A stretch of 64,000 bases of DNA from Hyphomicrobiales bacterium. Lineage in GTDB: Bacteria > Pseudomonadota > Alphaproteobacteria > Rhizobiales > Xanthobacteraceae. Numbering within the stretch: the stretch's first letter is position 1; each line of letters begins with the position of its first letter. Of the stretch, positions 9,663 to 21,643 are shown piece after piece. Made by a program: the position numbers and the translations under genes. The notes below the pieces were generated by a model that saw only the letters and a list, made by a program, of their open reading frames with translations, made no database searches and had not been told where the DNA came from. The stretch spans positions 1 through 64,000 of the forward strand of contig JAFAUQ010000044.1 of assembly GCA_019243195.1 (NCBI GenBank), written 5' to 3'.

Positions 9663-9776
9663 GGAGGCCGCTCGCCTAAGCGAGCGGCCGTCTCGAAGGA
9701 TCGCAGCAAGCTCGGTACGCGTTGCCATCCTTCGAGACAGTCGCGCGCAAGTGCGCGCGATTTCTTCAGGATGACG
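9652..9776. repeat. Family A palindromic repeat
   Basis: ACGTCATCCTGAGGAGGCCGCTCG...TTCTTCAGGATGACG. Confidence 0.8.
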
Positions 9777-9819
9777 TTTGTGTTTGTTGCGCGACCACGG
9801 CCGCGGCCGCGAATGCGCC

Positions 9820-11418
<1,599 letters not shown>

Positions 11419-11419
11419 G

Positions 11420-13081
11420 TCAACACCGCAGCTTGATGATGACGCCTTCGTCGGGCCGCAGCAGCATCGGGCCTTCCACCTCGCATTCCTCCCGGTCGAG
11501 CCAACTCGACAAAAGCAACCTGCCCGCGCCCTGCCATGTGCACTTGCGCGGCTGATGCACGGTATTGAGCGCGACGAGGATCTCGCATTCGCCGCCGACG
11601 CGCTTATACATCAGGATGTCGTGCCTGCTGCGCAACGGTTGATAAGCGCCCCAGCTGAGCGCGGATTCGCGCCGACGCAATTCGATCAGCCGCCGGTATA
11701 GCCAGAGCAACGAGTGCGGGTCGGCCATCAGGCGCGCGACGTTGCGCTCGGCGACATCCTCGCCCAGAGGCAGCCACGGCTCGCCGCTGGTGAAGCCGCC
11801 GTTCGCGCTGCCATCCCAGCGCATCGGCGTACGCTCGGGGTCGCGATTGAGGCCGTAGCCGGGCACGAGCCGTTCGAACGGGTCGTTCACCTTGTCATCC
11901 GGAATTAGCACCGGCTCCATGCCCAATTCGTCACCGGCAAAGAAGAACGGCGTGCCGCGCAAAGTGAGCGCCAGCATGGCGAGCACGCGCGTCTGAAACG
12001 GGCCGAGCTTGCCGGCGATGCGCTTTTTGTCGTGCCCGCCGATCGTCCAATCCGACCAGGCCTTGTCAGGGATCGCATTGTAATAAGCGTCGATTGTTCC
12101 TTGTAACGAGAGCGCGTCCCAGGCGGAATCCAACAGCGCGAAATTGAGCGGCAGGTGCAGCCGCGGCCGTGCGTTGCCGTAGAAATGGCCGATGCGGCCG
12201 ATCTTGCCCTGCACCTCACCAGCGAGCATTCGGTTATCGAACTCGTCAATGACGGCGCGGATCTCTTCCAGATAAATCATCGCTTGCGGACGATCGTCGG
12301 TGAAGACGTGATTGAGCCGCTGGGGCGGTGGCTTGCCGCTGCTGTCCGGTGCCGGCGGATCGTCGCGCAGCAAATCATCTTTGGCGAGCACCGCGGCCGC
12401 GTCGACCCGAAAGCCGTCAACGCCGCGCCGTATCCAGAAGCGGAGCACGTCGGCCATGGCGGCGCGCACCGCCGGGTTGCGCCAGTTGAGATCGGGCTGC
12501 TCAAGCAAAAACGAGTGGTAGTAATACTGGCCGCGCGTGTCGTCCCATTGCCAGGCACTGCCGCCGAAGCGACTCATCCAGTTGTTGGGCGGGCCGCCAT
12601 CCGCCTCGGCATCGGCCCAGATGTACCAGTCATGCTTGGGGTTCGAGCGCGACGAACGGCTCTCGGCGAACCATGCATGCTCGTTCGACGTATGGTTCGG
12701 CACGAAATCGATGATCAGCTTGATGCCGTGCGCGTGCAGCGCGTCAAGCGCACGATCGAAATCCGCGAGCGTGCCGAACACCGGATCGACGTTGCAGAAA
12801 TCCGATATGTCGTAGCCGAGGTCGCGGAACGGCGAGGGATAGAACGGCGTCATCCACACGGCGTCGACGCCCAGCCAGCGCAGGTGATCGATGCGTCCGA
12901 GAAAGCCCGGCAGGTCGCCCTTGCCATCGCCGTTGCTGTCGGCGAACGAAATCGGCAGCACCTGATAGAACACGGCGCGCTCCCACCAGCGCGCGGCACG
13001 GTGCGTCGACGCTCGTAAGCCCGCAATGTCCGTCAGGATCGCTTCCGTCCGGTCTGCCGGGGGTGGAGGGATCGGCCGCAT
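11420..13081 (-). CDS. GH13 alpha-glucosidase-like protein, paralogue of the downstream gene
   Basis: WWERAVFYQVLPISFADSNGDGKGDLPGF, GFRVDAAAV, GGHDKKRIAGK; start set at MRPIPPPP to avoid overlap with the divergent gene. Confidence 0.85.
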   Translation of the reverse strand: MRPIPPPPADRTEAILTDIAGLRASTHRAARWWERAVFYQVLPISFADSNGDGKGDLPGFLGRIDHLRWLGVDAVWMTPFYPSPFRDLGYDISDFCNVDPVFGTLADFDRALDALHAHGIKLIIDFVPNHTSNEHAWFAESRSSRSNPKHDWYIWADAEADGGPPNNWMSRFGGSAWQWDDTRGQYYYHSFLLEQPDLNWRNPAVRAAMADVLRFWIRRGVDGFRVDAAAVLAKDDLLRDDPPAPDSSGKPPPQRLNHVFTDDRPQAMIYLEEIRAVIDEFDNRMLAGEVQGKIGRIGHFYGNARPRLHLPLNFALLDSAWDALSLQGTIDAYYNAIPDKAWSDWTIGGHDKKRIAGKLGPFQTRVLAMLALTLRGTPFFFAGDELGMEPVLIPDDKVNDPFERLVPGYGLNRDPERTPMRWDGSANGGFTSGEPWLPLGEDVAERNVARLMADPHSLLWLYRRLIELRRRESALSWGAYQPLRSRHDILMYKRVGGECEILVALNTVHQPRKCTWQGAGRLLLSSWLDREECEVEGPMLLRPDEGVIIKLRC

Positions 13082-13183
13082 GGCACGATAAGCACCGGTG
13101 CGCCGGTCTGTTCCCGCATGGAACAGGCGGCGCTCCCGCGCGTCATCGGAGTATGCATCCCATTGAGCCCGATTGAGATCACG

Positions 13184-13927
13184 ATGGGACGACCCCCGGT
13201 CCTCTTTATTCACGGCGCTTTCAGCAACGGCGGCCATTTCGCCCCATGGGTCGATCGCTTTTCCCGCGCCGGCTTCGATTGTCATGCGCCGTCATTGCCG
13301 GGTCATGGCCCGAGCGACGATCGGGCGCTGGCGACCGTGACGATCGCGGACTATTTGGCGGCGCTGGAACGCGAAGTCGCAAAGCTTTCCGAGTTGCCGA
13401 TCCTCGTCGGCCACAGCATGGGCGGCCTGTTGGCGCAGCAGCTCGCGGCGAGGAGGCGATGCCGTGCGCTCGTGTGCGTCGCCTCGGCGCCGCCCTGGAT
13501 GCTGCCGGCGCAGCCGCGCGCATTGCCATATTTTTTGCCAATGCTGCCGGCGATTCTGGCCGGCCGCCCCGTTCACCCGCCGGAAGCAACGCTCCGCGCC
13601 CTCGTATTGCACCATCTTCCCGAGGACGAGCAGCGCGCCTTACTGCCGACCTTTGGCGCGGAATCGGGCCAAGCCTACCGCGCGATGATCTTCGGCACGG
13701 CGCCATTGCCCGGCCCGCCGTTCCGCGGACCAGTGTTGTGTTTGAGCGGCCGCGATGACCGCGTCATTCCGAACCGGACGTCGGCGGCGATTGCGAAATT
13801 GCACGGTGCGCGGCACGAAATTTTCACCCAAGGGCACTGGCTGATCGCGGCGTCACTGGCGGAACAGGTTGCCGGCGCGGCCCTGCGCTGGCTCGACGAC
13901 AGCCTCGATCGCGCGCAAGCCGCGTGA
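13184..13927 (+). CDS. Alpha/beta hydrolase
   Basis: VLFIHGAFSNGG, VGHSMGGLLAQQLA, GRDDRVIP. Confidence 0.85.
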   Translation: MGRPPVLFIHGAFSNGGHFAPWVDRFSRAGFDCHAPSLPGHGPSDDRALATVTIADYLAALEREVAKLSELPILVGHSMGGLLAQQLAARRRCRALVCVASAPPWMLPAQPRALPYFLPMLPAILAGRPVHPPEATLRALVLHHLPEDEQRALLPTFGAESGQAYRAMIFGTAPLPGPPFRGPVLCLSGRDDRVIPNRTSAAIAKLHGARHEIFTQGHWLIAASLAEQVAGAALRWLDDSLDRAQAA

Positions 13928-14142
13928 ATCCGCCGCCTTTTCGACGGCGTGCGAGGGACCGTATCACCTCGTGACCTGTCCCCGCCCCGGAGGCTTGATT
14001 TGCCGCACCGGCGTGGCACCGGAACGAGGCCGGATGCGGGTTTAACAAGGCACGCCGGCGCTTCCACCCAGCGCGGCCGCGGTCCGGGGTCCGTGAGAAA
14101 AGATAAAAGCATTACAAGAGGTTAACCCTCGCCCTGGGGAAC

Positions 14143-15348
14143 TTGGAACGGACACGGATGTTGAGGTCGCAGCCGCTGCAGCCACGGGAGAGCCACCGCG
14201 TGAGGTCAAAAAACGCCCTGGTTTGGGTCGTCGTCATCGCGGCGGCCGGTGCGGCGCTATGGAAACTGAGCGGGCATGACTTCATGGCCGCCCCCAAGGG
14301 GCCGCCGCCCGCTCCGGCTGCGATCCCGGTGGTCGCGGGCGCCGCTCAAACCCAGAACGTGCCCGTTTACGTGCGCGGGCTCGGGACCGTGCAGGCGTTC
14401 CAGACGGTGACGGTGCGTACCCGCGTGGACGGCCAGATAACCAAGGTGCTGTTCACCGAAGGCCAGGAGGTCAAGGCGGGCGATCCGCTGTTCCAGATCG
14501 ATCAGCGCCCGTTCCAGGCGGCGCTCGAGCAGGCGCAGGCACAAAAGACCAGGGACGAGGCGCAGCTCCAGGGCGCGCAGCTCGATCTCGCACGTTATCA
14601 AAAGCTGCTGCCCACCGGCTTTCAGACGCGCCAGCAATACGACCAGCAGGTTGCGACCGTCGGCCAGCTCAAGGGCGCGATCGCCGCCGATCAGGCGCAG
14701 ATCGATGCAGCGCAGCTCAATCTGCAATACACCGACATCCGCTCCCCCATCGATGGCCGCACCGGCGCCCGCCTCGTCGATCTCGGCAACTTCGTCCAGG
14801 CGAGCCAGACGACCGCGCTCGTTTCCATCACGCAGATCAAGCCGACCTTCGTGAGCTTCACGGTGCCGCAAGAGAACCTCGTCGACATCCGCACCAATCA
14901 GGCGCGCGCGCCGCTCGAGGTTGAGGCCTATGCGAGCGACGACAAGACCCTGTTGTCGACGGGCAAGCTCACATTGATCGACAACCAAGTGGATACCACC
15001 ACCGGCACGATCCATCTTAAGGCCACGTTCGATAACAATGACGAGCGGCTGTGGCCGGGCGAGTTCGTCAGTGCCCGGCTCATCCTCGCAACGCGGGCGA
15101 ATGCCGTCGTGGTGCCGGCACAGACGGTGATGAACGGGCCGCAGGGCTCCTACGTGTACGTGATCAAGCCGGGGGATACCGTTGAGCGCCGCACCGTTCA
15201 GGTCGCCTCTACCGAGAACGATCGCGCCGTGATTGAGAAGGGCCTCGCGCTCGGCGACCGTGTGGTGGTCGAGGGCCAATACCGCCTCACCGACGGCGCC
15301 AAGGTCAACCTGCGCCAAGCCGACAACGCCAATGCGATGGCGAACTAG
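14143..15348 (+). CDS. RND efflux periplasmic adaptor subunit
   Basis: VYVRGLGTVQAFQTVTVRTRVDGQITKVLFTEGQEVKAGD, TDIRSPIDGRTGARLVDLGNFV. Confidence 0.9.
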   Translation: MERTRMLRSQPLQPRESHRVRSKNALVWVVVIAAAGAALWKLSGHDFMAAPKGPPPAPAAIPVVAGAAQTQNVPVYVRGLGTVQAFQTVTVRTRVDGQITKVLFTEGQEVKAGDPLFQIDQRPFQAALEQAQAQKTRDEAQLQGAQLDLARYQKLLPTGFQTRQQYDQQVATVGQLKGAIAADQAQIDAAQLNLQYTDIRSPIDGRTGARLVDLGNFVQASQTTALVSITQIKPTFVSFTVPQENLVDIRTNQARAPLEVEAYASDDKTLLSTGKLTLIDNQVDTTTGTIHLKATFDNNDERLWPGEFVSARLILATRANAVVVPAQTVMNGPQGSYVYVIKPGDTVERRTVQVASTENDRAVIEKGLALGDRVVVEGQYRLTDGAKVNLRQADNANAMAN

Positions 15349-15477
15349 TGCCGCGAACCTACGGTTGCGAACTTCGGGTTCAAAACGGCACTAGAATTAT
15401 AGAGTTGCTGGTGTCCCTGATTCCGAAGTTCGCATCGGGGGCGCCGCGTGGTTTGGCGAACTTCGGAATCGGGACAC
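15345..15477 (+). repeat. Family B double-hairpin repeat between the RND adaptor and permease genes
   Basis: CTAGTGCCGCGAACC..TGCGAACTTCGGGTTCAAAACGGCACTAG + GGTGTCCCTGATTCCGAAGTTCGC..GCGAACTTCGGAATCGGGACAC. Confidence 0.8.
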
Positions 15478-15483
15478 CCGCCC

Positions 15484-18400
15484 GTGAATATTTCTGAAAC
15501 CTTCATCCGCCGGCCGATCGCGACCTCGCTGCTGATGGCGGGGATTCTCATCTTCGGCATTGTCTCTTATGAGCTGTTGCCGGTCTCCGCGCTTCCCACC
15601 GTCGATTTCCCCACCATCACGGTGACCGCTTCGCTGCCGGGCGCGAACCCCGACACCATGGCCTCGTCGGTGGCAACCCCGCTCGAACAGCAGTTCGCCG
15701 CAATCCCCGGCCTCGCGCAGATGACCTCGACGAGCGGGCTCGGCAACACCACCATCACGCTGCAGTTCGATCTCAACCGCAACATTGACGGCGCCGCCGG
15801 CGACGTGCAGACCGCGATCAACGCGGCAAGCGGCCTATTGCCCAAGGACCTGCCCAGTCCGCCCACCTACAAGAAAACCAATCCGGCGGAGCGCGCGATC
15901 CTCATTTACGCGGTGTGGTCGGACGCGCTGCCGATCTACCGCGTGGACGACTACGCCTACACCATCCTGGCGCAGAAAATGTCGGTGGTCAGCGGGGTGT
16001 CCGAAGTCGACATCGCCGGCCAGCAGCAATACGCCGTTCATGTGCAGGTCAATCCGATGGCGCTCGCCGCCCGCGGCATCGGGCTCGAGGACGTGCACAC
16101 GGCACTCGCCAACGCGACCCTCAACGAGCCGAAGGGGAACCTCGAGGGCGCCCATCAGACGTACAGCATCGACACCAACGACCAGCTGTTCGATGCGCGC
16201 TCTTTCTTCAACGTGATTGTCGCCTATCGCAACGGCGCGCCGGTCAAGCTCAAGGACGTAGGCGAGGTGGTCGACTCCTCGCAGCTGCCGCGCACCGCCG
16301 CCTGGTTCAACGGCAAGCGCATCGAGCTGCTGCTTGTGCGCCGCGCAGCCGGCGCCAACACTCTCGACGTGGTCGACCAGATCAGGGAGATGATGCCGCA
16401 GCTGCAGGCTTCGATCCCGCCGTCGGTCCATGTCGACCTGATCTCCGACCGGTCGCAGAACATCCGCGAGTCGGTCAATGACGTGCAGTTCACCTTGATG
16501 CTCACCATCGGGCTCGTCGTGGTGGTGATTTTTCTGTTCCTGCGCAATGTGTGGGCAACGGTGATTCCGAGCGTGGTGGTGCCGCTCTCGCTGGTAGCCA
16601 CGTTCGGCATCATGTACGCGATCGGCTACAGTCTCGATAACCTCTCGCTCATGGGGCTCACCATCGCGGTCGGCTTCGTGGTCGACGATGCGATCGTCAT
16701 GATTGAGAACATCGTGCGCTACCTCGAGCAGGGCGACCGTCCGTTCGACGCCGCCATCAAGGGCGCCGGGCAGATCGGGTTCACCATCATATCGATCACT
16801 TTCTCGCTGATCGCCGTCTTCATCCCGTTATTGTTCATGGCCGGCATCATCGGCCGTCTGTTCCGGGAATTCGCCGTCACCGTCACCACCGCGGTGCTCG
16901 TCTCGGCCTTCGTGTCGCTCACGCTCACGCCGGTGATGTGCTCGCTCTTCCTCACGCGCGAGAGCCAGCACGGGACCGGGCGCTTCAACCGCGCGGCGGA
17001 GCGGTTTTTCGACTGGATGGTCGCCGGCTACGACCGCGGGCTCAAATGGGTGTTCCGCCACCAATTCTCGATGTTGCTCTCGACGCTGTTGCTCATCGTC
17101 GTGACCGGGTTCCTCTATGTGCATATCCCGAAAGGATTCTTCCCCGAGCAGGACACCGGCTTCATCTTCGGTCAGGCCGAGGCTCGCCAGGATATTTCAT
17201 TCGAGGCGATGTCGAAGATCGAGAATGACTTCGCGAGCGTGATCCTGACCGATCCGGGCGTGTCCGGCGTGGTCGGCTTCAACGGCGCGACCGGCGGAAA
17301 TTCGAGCGAGAACACCGCACGCCTGTTCATTCAGCTCAAGCCGTTGAGCGAGCGCAAGGCGACCGCGCAGCAGATCATCCAGCGATTGCGGCCCAAGGTG
17401 GCGCAGGTGCCGAGCGCGAAGTTCTTCATGCAGGCCGGCCAGGACGTGACCATCGGCGGGCGGCTCACGCAAACGATGTATCAATACACGCTGACCGACA
17501 CTGACACCGGCGAGCTCAATCACTGGGCCCCGCAAATCCAGGCGGAAATGCAGAAGCGGCCGGAGCTGCAGGACATCGCCACCGACCAGCAGATTGCCTC
17601 GCCGCATATCGCAGTCGATATCAACCGCGATGCCGCCTATCGGCTCGGCCTGTCGATGGGCTTGATCGACCAGACGCTCTACGACGCGTTCGGCCAGCGC
17701 CAAGTCGGCACCATTTACACCTCGAGCCACCAGTACAAGATCATTCTCGAGGTGCAGCCGCAGTATCAGGCGGACCCCAACGCGCTATCGCGCATCTATA
17801 TCGCCACGCCGACCGGCGCACGCGTCCCGCTGAGCACGATCGCCAAATTCACGACCAAGATCGAGCCGCTCACCGTCAACCATCAGGGCCAATTCCCCTC
17901 GGTCACGCTGTCGTTCAACGTGGCGCCCGGCTATTCGCTCGGTCAGGCGGTCGAAGCCATCCAGGCGATCCAGGACCGGCTGCGCACGCCTATCACCTTG
18001 CAGGGCACGTTCCAGGGAACGGCGCAGGCGTTCCAGGCTTCGCTCACCTCGACGCCGCTGCTGGTCGCGGCCGCGATCCTCGTCGTCTACATCGTGCTCG
18101 GCATGCTCTATGAGAGCTACATCCACCCGATCACGATTTTGTCCGCGCTGCCGTCGGCGGGCGTGGGCGCGCTGATCATGCTGATGGCCTTCGGCTACGA
18201 TCTCAGCGTGATCGCCATCATCGGCATTATCCTGTTGATCGGCATCGTCAAAAAGAATGCGATCATGATGATCGACTTCGCGCTCGAAGCGGAACGCAAC
18301 GAAGGCAAGAGCCCGATGGAGTCGATTCACGAAGCGTGCCTGCTGCGCTTCCGCCCGATCATGATGACCACGTTTGCCGCGCTGTTCGGCGGCCTGCCGA

Positions 18401-18609
18401 TCGCGCTCGGCTACGGCGCCGGCTCCGAACTGCGCCGTCCGCTCGGCATCGCGATCGTCGGCGGCCTGCTGGTCTCGCAGGTCCTCACGCTCTACACGAC
18501 GCCGGTGATCTATCTCTATCTCGACCGCTTGAGCCATCGGCTCTCGCGCCGCCGCCGCGCCCAGCCGCCGCCCGTGCAGGAGCAGCTGCCGGGCATCGCG
18601 GCGGAGTAG
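15484..18609 (+). CDS. RND multidrug efflux permease (HAE1/MdtB-like)
   Basis: VNISETFIRRPIATSLLMAGILIFG..., classic RND topology and motifs; GTG start. Confidence 0.92.
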   Translation: MNISETFIRRPIATSLLMAGILIFGIVSYELLPVSALPTVDFPTITVTASLPGANPDTMASSVATPLEQQFAAIPGLAQMTSTSGLGNTTITLQFDLNRNIDGAAGDVQTAINAASGLLPKDLPSPPTYKKTNPAERAILIYAVWSDALPIYRVDDYAYTILAQKMSVVSGVSEVDIAGQQQYAVHVQVNPMALAARGIGLEDVHTALANATLNEPKGNLEGAHQTYSIDTNDQLFDARSFFNVIVAYRNGAPVKLKDVGEVVDSSQLPRTAAWFNGKRIELLLVRRAAGANTLDVVDQIREMMPQLQASIPPSVHVDLISDRSQNIRESVNDVQFTLMLTIGLVVVVIFLFLRNVWATVIPSVVVPLSLVATFGIMYAIGYSLDNLSLMGLTIAVGFVVDDAIVMIENIVRYLEQGDRPFDAAIKGAGQIGFTIISITFSLIAVFIPLLFMAGIIGRLFREFAVTVTTAVLVSAFVSLTLTPVMCSLFLTRESQHGTGRFNRAAERFFDWMVAGYDRGLKWVFRHQFSMLLSTLLLIVVTGFLYVHIPKGFFPEQDTGFIFGQAEARQDISFEAMSKIENDFASVILTDPGVSGVVGFNGATGGNSSENTARLFIQLKPLSERKATAQQIIQRLRPKVAQVPSAKFFMQAGQDVTIGGRLTQTMYQYTLTDTDTGELNHWAPQIQAEMQKRPELQDIATDQQIASPHIAVDINRDAAYRLGLSMGLIDQTLYDAFGQRQVGTIYTSSHQYKIILEVQPQYQADPNALSRIYIATPTGARVPLSTIAKFTTKIEPLTVNHQGQFPSVTLSFNVAPGYSLGQAVEAIQAIQDRLRTPITLQGTFQGTAQAFQASLTSTPLLVAAAILVVYIVLGMLYESYIHPITILSALPSAGVGALIMLMAFGYDLSVIAIIGIILLIGIVKKNAIMMIDFALEAERNEGKSPMESIHEACLLRFRPIMMTTFAALFGGLPIALGYGAGSELRRPLGIAIVGGLLVSQVLTLYTTPVIYLYLDRLSHRLSRRRRAQPPPVQEQLPGIAAE

Positions 18610-18714
18610 GTTTGCCGCCGTAGGGTGCGCTAACTAAGCGCGCCGATGGGCGCGCGTGCCCACGCGTCTTTGTTTGTTCATGCTCGGTGAAGCGGGTGGG
18701 CACGGCGCTTCGCG

Positions 18715-18903
18715 CCTTAGCATGAGCGTCCGGCCGACCAAACCGTCGATCGTCAGCGACCACGTTTTGCGTTCGATCCGGGGTACGCCGAGATGGCACA
18801 CCACGATCGCGTCGGCGGTCGCGGTCAAGCGATGGCGCAGCCGATCAGCGAGCGGCGGGATGCGGCGGAAGAAGGCGTGCGGATCGAGGGTGACGCGATT
18901 CAT
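18715..18903 (-). pseudogene. Truncated sulfite-oxidase-type molybdopterin oxidoreductase N-terminus
   Basis: MNRVTLDPHAFFRRIPPLADRLRHRLTATADAIVVCHLGVPRIERKTWSLTIDGLVGRTLML then sequence diverges into repeat-like DNA. Confidence 0.5.
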
Positions 18904-18919
18904 CGGGGCGCTTCGGGGA

Positions 18920-20515
18920 TTATGCTGCCAGCGGCAGTCTGACTTCGAAGGTAGCGCCGTTCCCGGACGGGAGCAGAGCCACTGAACCGCCGTGAACACG
19001 CGCAAGCGCCTGAACGATTGAAAGTCCCAATCCGGTTCCGCCGTGCTTGCGTGCGGTCGTGAAAAAAGGGATGAAAATATGCGCCGCGTTGGCGGATGAA
19101 ATACCGGGGCCGTCGTCGCTGACCGTCAATACCGCTTGATCGCCTTGTTTGCGCAATGACACGATGACGTGCGCCTGCGGATCCGCGTGCTGGCTCGCGT
19201 TTTCGACCAGATTGACCAATATCATTTCCAACGCCTCTTCCGCGATGGCGAGCGTGAGGACTTCAGTCGCGCTGGCGTCAACCGCCAAACCGTTCTTCCG
19301 ATAGCGTTCGGCAATGCAGGTGATCAATGCGGATGCGGGGGTTGTCGCGTGACCAGCTCCGTGAGTGACGTCTGCCCGCGCCAAATCGAGCAGGCGGGTG
19401 ACCAGGCGTGCGAGCCGCTCTGCTTCCGCTTCGAGATTGTGAAGAAAGCGTTTACGCTCATGTTGCGACATCGAGTCGAAGTGCTCTTGAAGCAATTCGA
19501 CGCTGCCCCGGATGGTCGTCAACGGCGTCTTGAACTCATGCGAGACATGAGCGGCGAAACTGCGGATGTAATCAGCCCGATCCTCCAATGTCTGCGCCAT
19601 ACGCCGCAACGCTTCGGACAATTCAGTGACTTCGCGGACGGTCGGCCCCGTCACGGAGCTGATGGCGTCGCGTTCGCCCTCGGCCGTTCGCTTGGCTTGA
19701 TCGGTTACCGCCCGCAACGGCCGGCTGATGGCGAATGTGCCCAAGGCGCTCAACCCGCCTATCGAGCCGAGTAGCAGCACGGCCAAAGCGGCGAGGTGCC
19801 AGCGCTTGCCGTAGAGCGCATTGGCAAGGGTGCGCGGTGTGCGCGAGAGCAACACGACGCCGATCACCCGATGCTGATCGAGGACCGGCAGGGCCGTGAA
19901 GACTCGTAAGTTGCTGCCCTCATCGATGGCGGCGAGCGGCGACGACGGCGCCGGGGTCCCCCGCTCGCGCAGCACACTGACAGGCTTGCCGCGCAGCGCC
20001 CGCTGCACTTCATCCTGGCCGGTCAGCGACTGGCCGAGCGCTTCACCCGTGCTCGCGACGACAACGCCGTCACGGTCGAGCACGCGGATAGCGGCAAGCG
20101 TGGTGCGCTGCGCGTCTCGCAGCGTCGCGTCGAGCGCATCGCCGGCCTGACGCGCCGCTGTGTCGGCCGACCCTGATGCCGGCACCGGGTCCGGTGGCGG
20201 GGGCAAGACAGCATCGACGGTGAGGTCGAGATTGGCCGAACGCGGCAGCCAACGATCGTCGTTGCCAGCCGGGCGCGGCGAGGTCGGATCGGGCGGTGCT
20301 TGCGCCGGGGACTGACCGCCTGCGGCGTGCCACGCGGCGCGATAGACCGCCGCAATAATGGCGGCTTGCGCGATCAGCTCCGACTCCGTTTGCCGGATCA
20401 AAGCGCTCTGATAAAGCCGCAAGAACCAAATTCCGCTGAGCGGCACTATCAGCACCGCCAAATTCATCAGTACCAGCGCAGTTCCGATCGAAAGCCGGCG
20501 CCGCTTCATAGACAA
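18920..20515 (-). CDS. Sensor histidine kinase
   Basis: HAMP, HVSHEFKTPLTTIRGSVELLQEH H-box, DDGPGISSANAAHIFIPFFTTARKHGGTGLGLSIV. Confidence 0.9.
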   Translation of the reverse strand: MSMKRRRLSIGTALVLMNLAVLIVPLSGIWFLRLYQSALIRQTESELIAQAAIIAAVYRAAWHAAGGQSPAQAPPDPTSPRPAGNDDRWLPRSANLDLTVDAVLPPPPDPVPASGSADTAARQAGDALDATLRDAQRTTLAAIRVLDRDGVVVASTGEALGQSLTGQDEVQRALRGKPVSVLRERGTPAPSSPLAAIDEGSNLRVFTALPVLDQHRVIGVVLLSRTPRTLANALYGKRWHLAALAVLLLGSIGGLSALGTFAISRPLRAVTDQAKRTAEGERDAISSVTGPTVREVTELSEALRRMAQTLEDRADYIRSFAAHVSHEFKTPLTTIRGSVELLQEHFDSMSQHERKRFLHNLEAEAERLARLVTRLLDLARADVTHGAGHATTPASALITCIAERYRKNGLAVDASATEVLTLAIAEEALEMILVNLVENASQHADPQAHVIVSLRKQGDQAVLTVSDDGPGISSANAAHIFIPFFTTARKHGGTGLGLSIVQALARVHGGSVALLPSGNGATFEVRLPLAA

Positions 20516-21189
20516 TCCGCAAGCTTGTAACCGAGCCCGTGCATCGTCTCGACCGGCACGCCGCCGACCAACTGGAACTTGGCACGAACCCGGCGGATAT
20601 GGCTGTCGACGGTGCGATCGCTGACATAGTGATCGATCGCATAAGCTCCGTCCATCAGCGCATCGCGGCTGAAGACCTTGCCAGGTCGCTCGGCGAGTGT
20701 GCGCAGCAGCGCAAACTCGGTGACAGTCAGCACGACTTCGTTTTCACTCCAAAATGCGCGGAAGCCTTCAAGATCGAGGCGCAGCTTGCCGTGGCGCAGT
20801 TCGGAATGTTCCGGGTCCGGTTTTTCCGCCCCCATCCGACGCAACACCGCCTTGACTCGCGCCACCAATTCGCGCGGCGAAAACGGCTTGCCGACGTAAT
20901 CGTCGCCGCCGAGTTCGAGGCCGAGCACCCGGTCGATTTCCTCGTCTCGCGATGAAAGGAAGATGATCGGCACCCGGCTGTTGCGCCGGAGGCGGCGGCA
21001 CACTTCCGTGCCGTCAAGTTCCGGCATCATGATGTCGAGCACGATCAGATCGGGGGCTTCCTTTTCCGCCAGGCTGAGCCCCTGCGCCCCATCCTCCGCC
21101 TCAATGACGGCAAACCCCTCGCGCGCCAAGGCAAAGCGGACAACGTCGCGGATGCCCGAATCGTCGTCGATCAGAAGAATTTTGGTCAT
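20506..21189 (-). CDS. OmpR-family response regulator
   Basis: MTKILLIDDDSGIRDVVRFAL, DLIVLDIMMPELDG, C-terminal winged helix. Confidence 0.9.
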   Translation of the reverse strand: MTKILLIDDDSGIRDVVRFALAREGFAVIEAEDGAQGLSLAEKEAPDLIVLDIMMPELDGTEVCRRLRRNSRVPIIFLSSRDEEIDRVLGLELGGDDYVGKPFSPRELVARVKAVLRRMGAEKPDPEHSELRHGKLRLDLEGFRAFWSENEVVLTVTEFALLRTLAERPGKVFSRDALMDGAYAIDHYVSDRTVDSHIRRVRAKFQLVGGVPVETMHGLGYKLADCL

Positions 21190-21427
21190 GGCGATGGCAT
21201 GCGCCCAAACCGTCGCTAGAAAAGCCCCCAAGTCTAGCCCGCCGTCTGCACAAATTCTGCACAAACTTTCCTGTACCGCTGCACACGTACGCCATTAGGC
21301 CGGCACGCGGCAACGGCATGGTCACCTGGTGAGGATACACACCTCATACGGCGAGGCGCGCGGAGGCCATGGCCGAAAAGTCCCCGTCCCCCCACAGGCC
21401 GGTGCGTACGCGCTGCCCGCCGTTTCA

Positions 21428-21545
21428 CAAAGCAGAAATTGCCATAGGGGCGCTGCGTCGCGAAGCGACGTTGTCGGATATCGCGCGCCGTCACGGCGTC
21501 CGCATGTGCGACGTTGCCTAGTGGAAGGGTCGCCTGGTCGAAAAC
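21428..21545 (+). pseudogene. Relic of an IS transposase OrfA-type HTH
   Basis: EIAIGALRREATLSDIARRHGVRMCDVA*WKGRLVEN with an in-frame stop. Confidence 0.4.
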
Positions 21546-21643
21546 ACCCCGCGGTGTGCCGCAAATCCGGCCAAGGCTTTGGCTATGGATCTGAACCCGC
21601 CGCTTCACCACCAGCAAATCTCATCAACATTCGTGAGGTCTCC

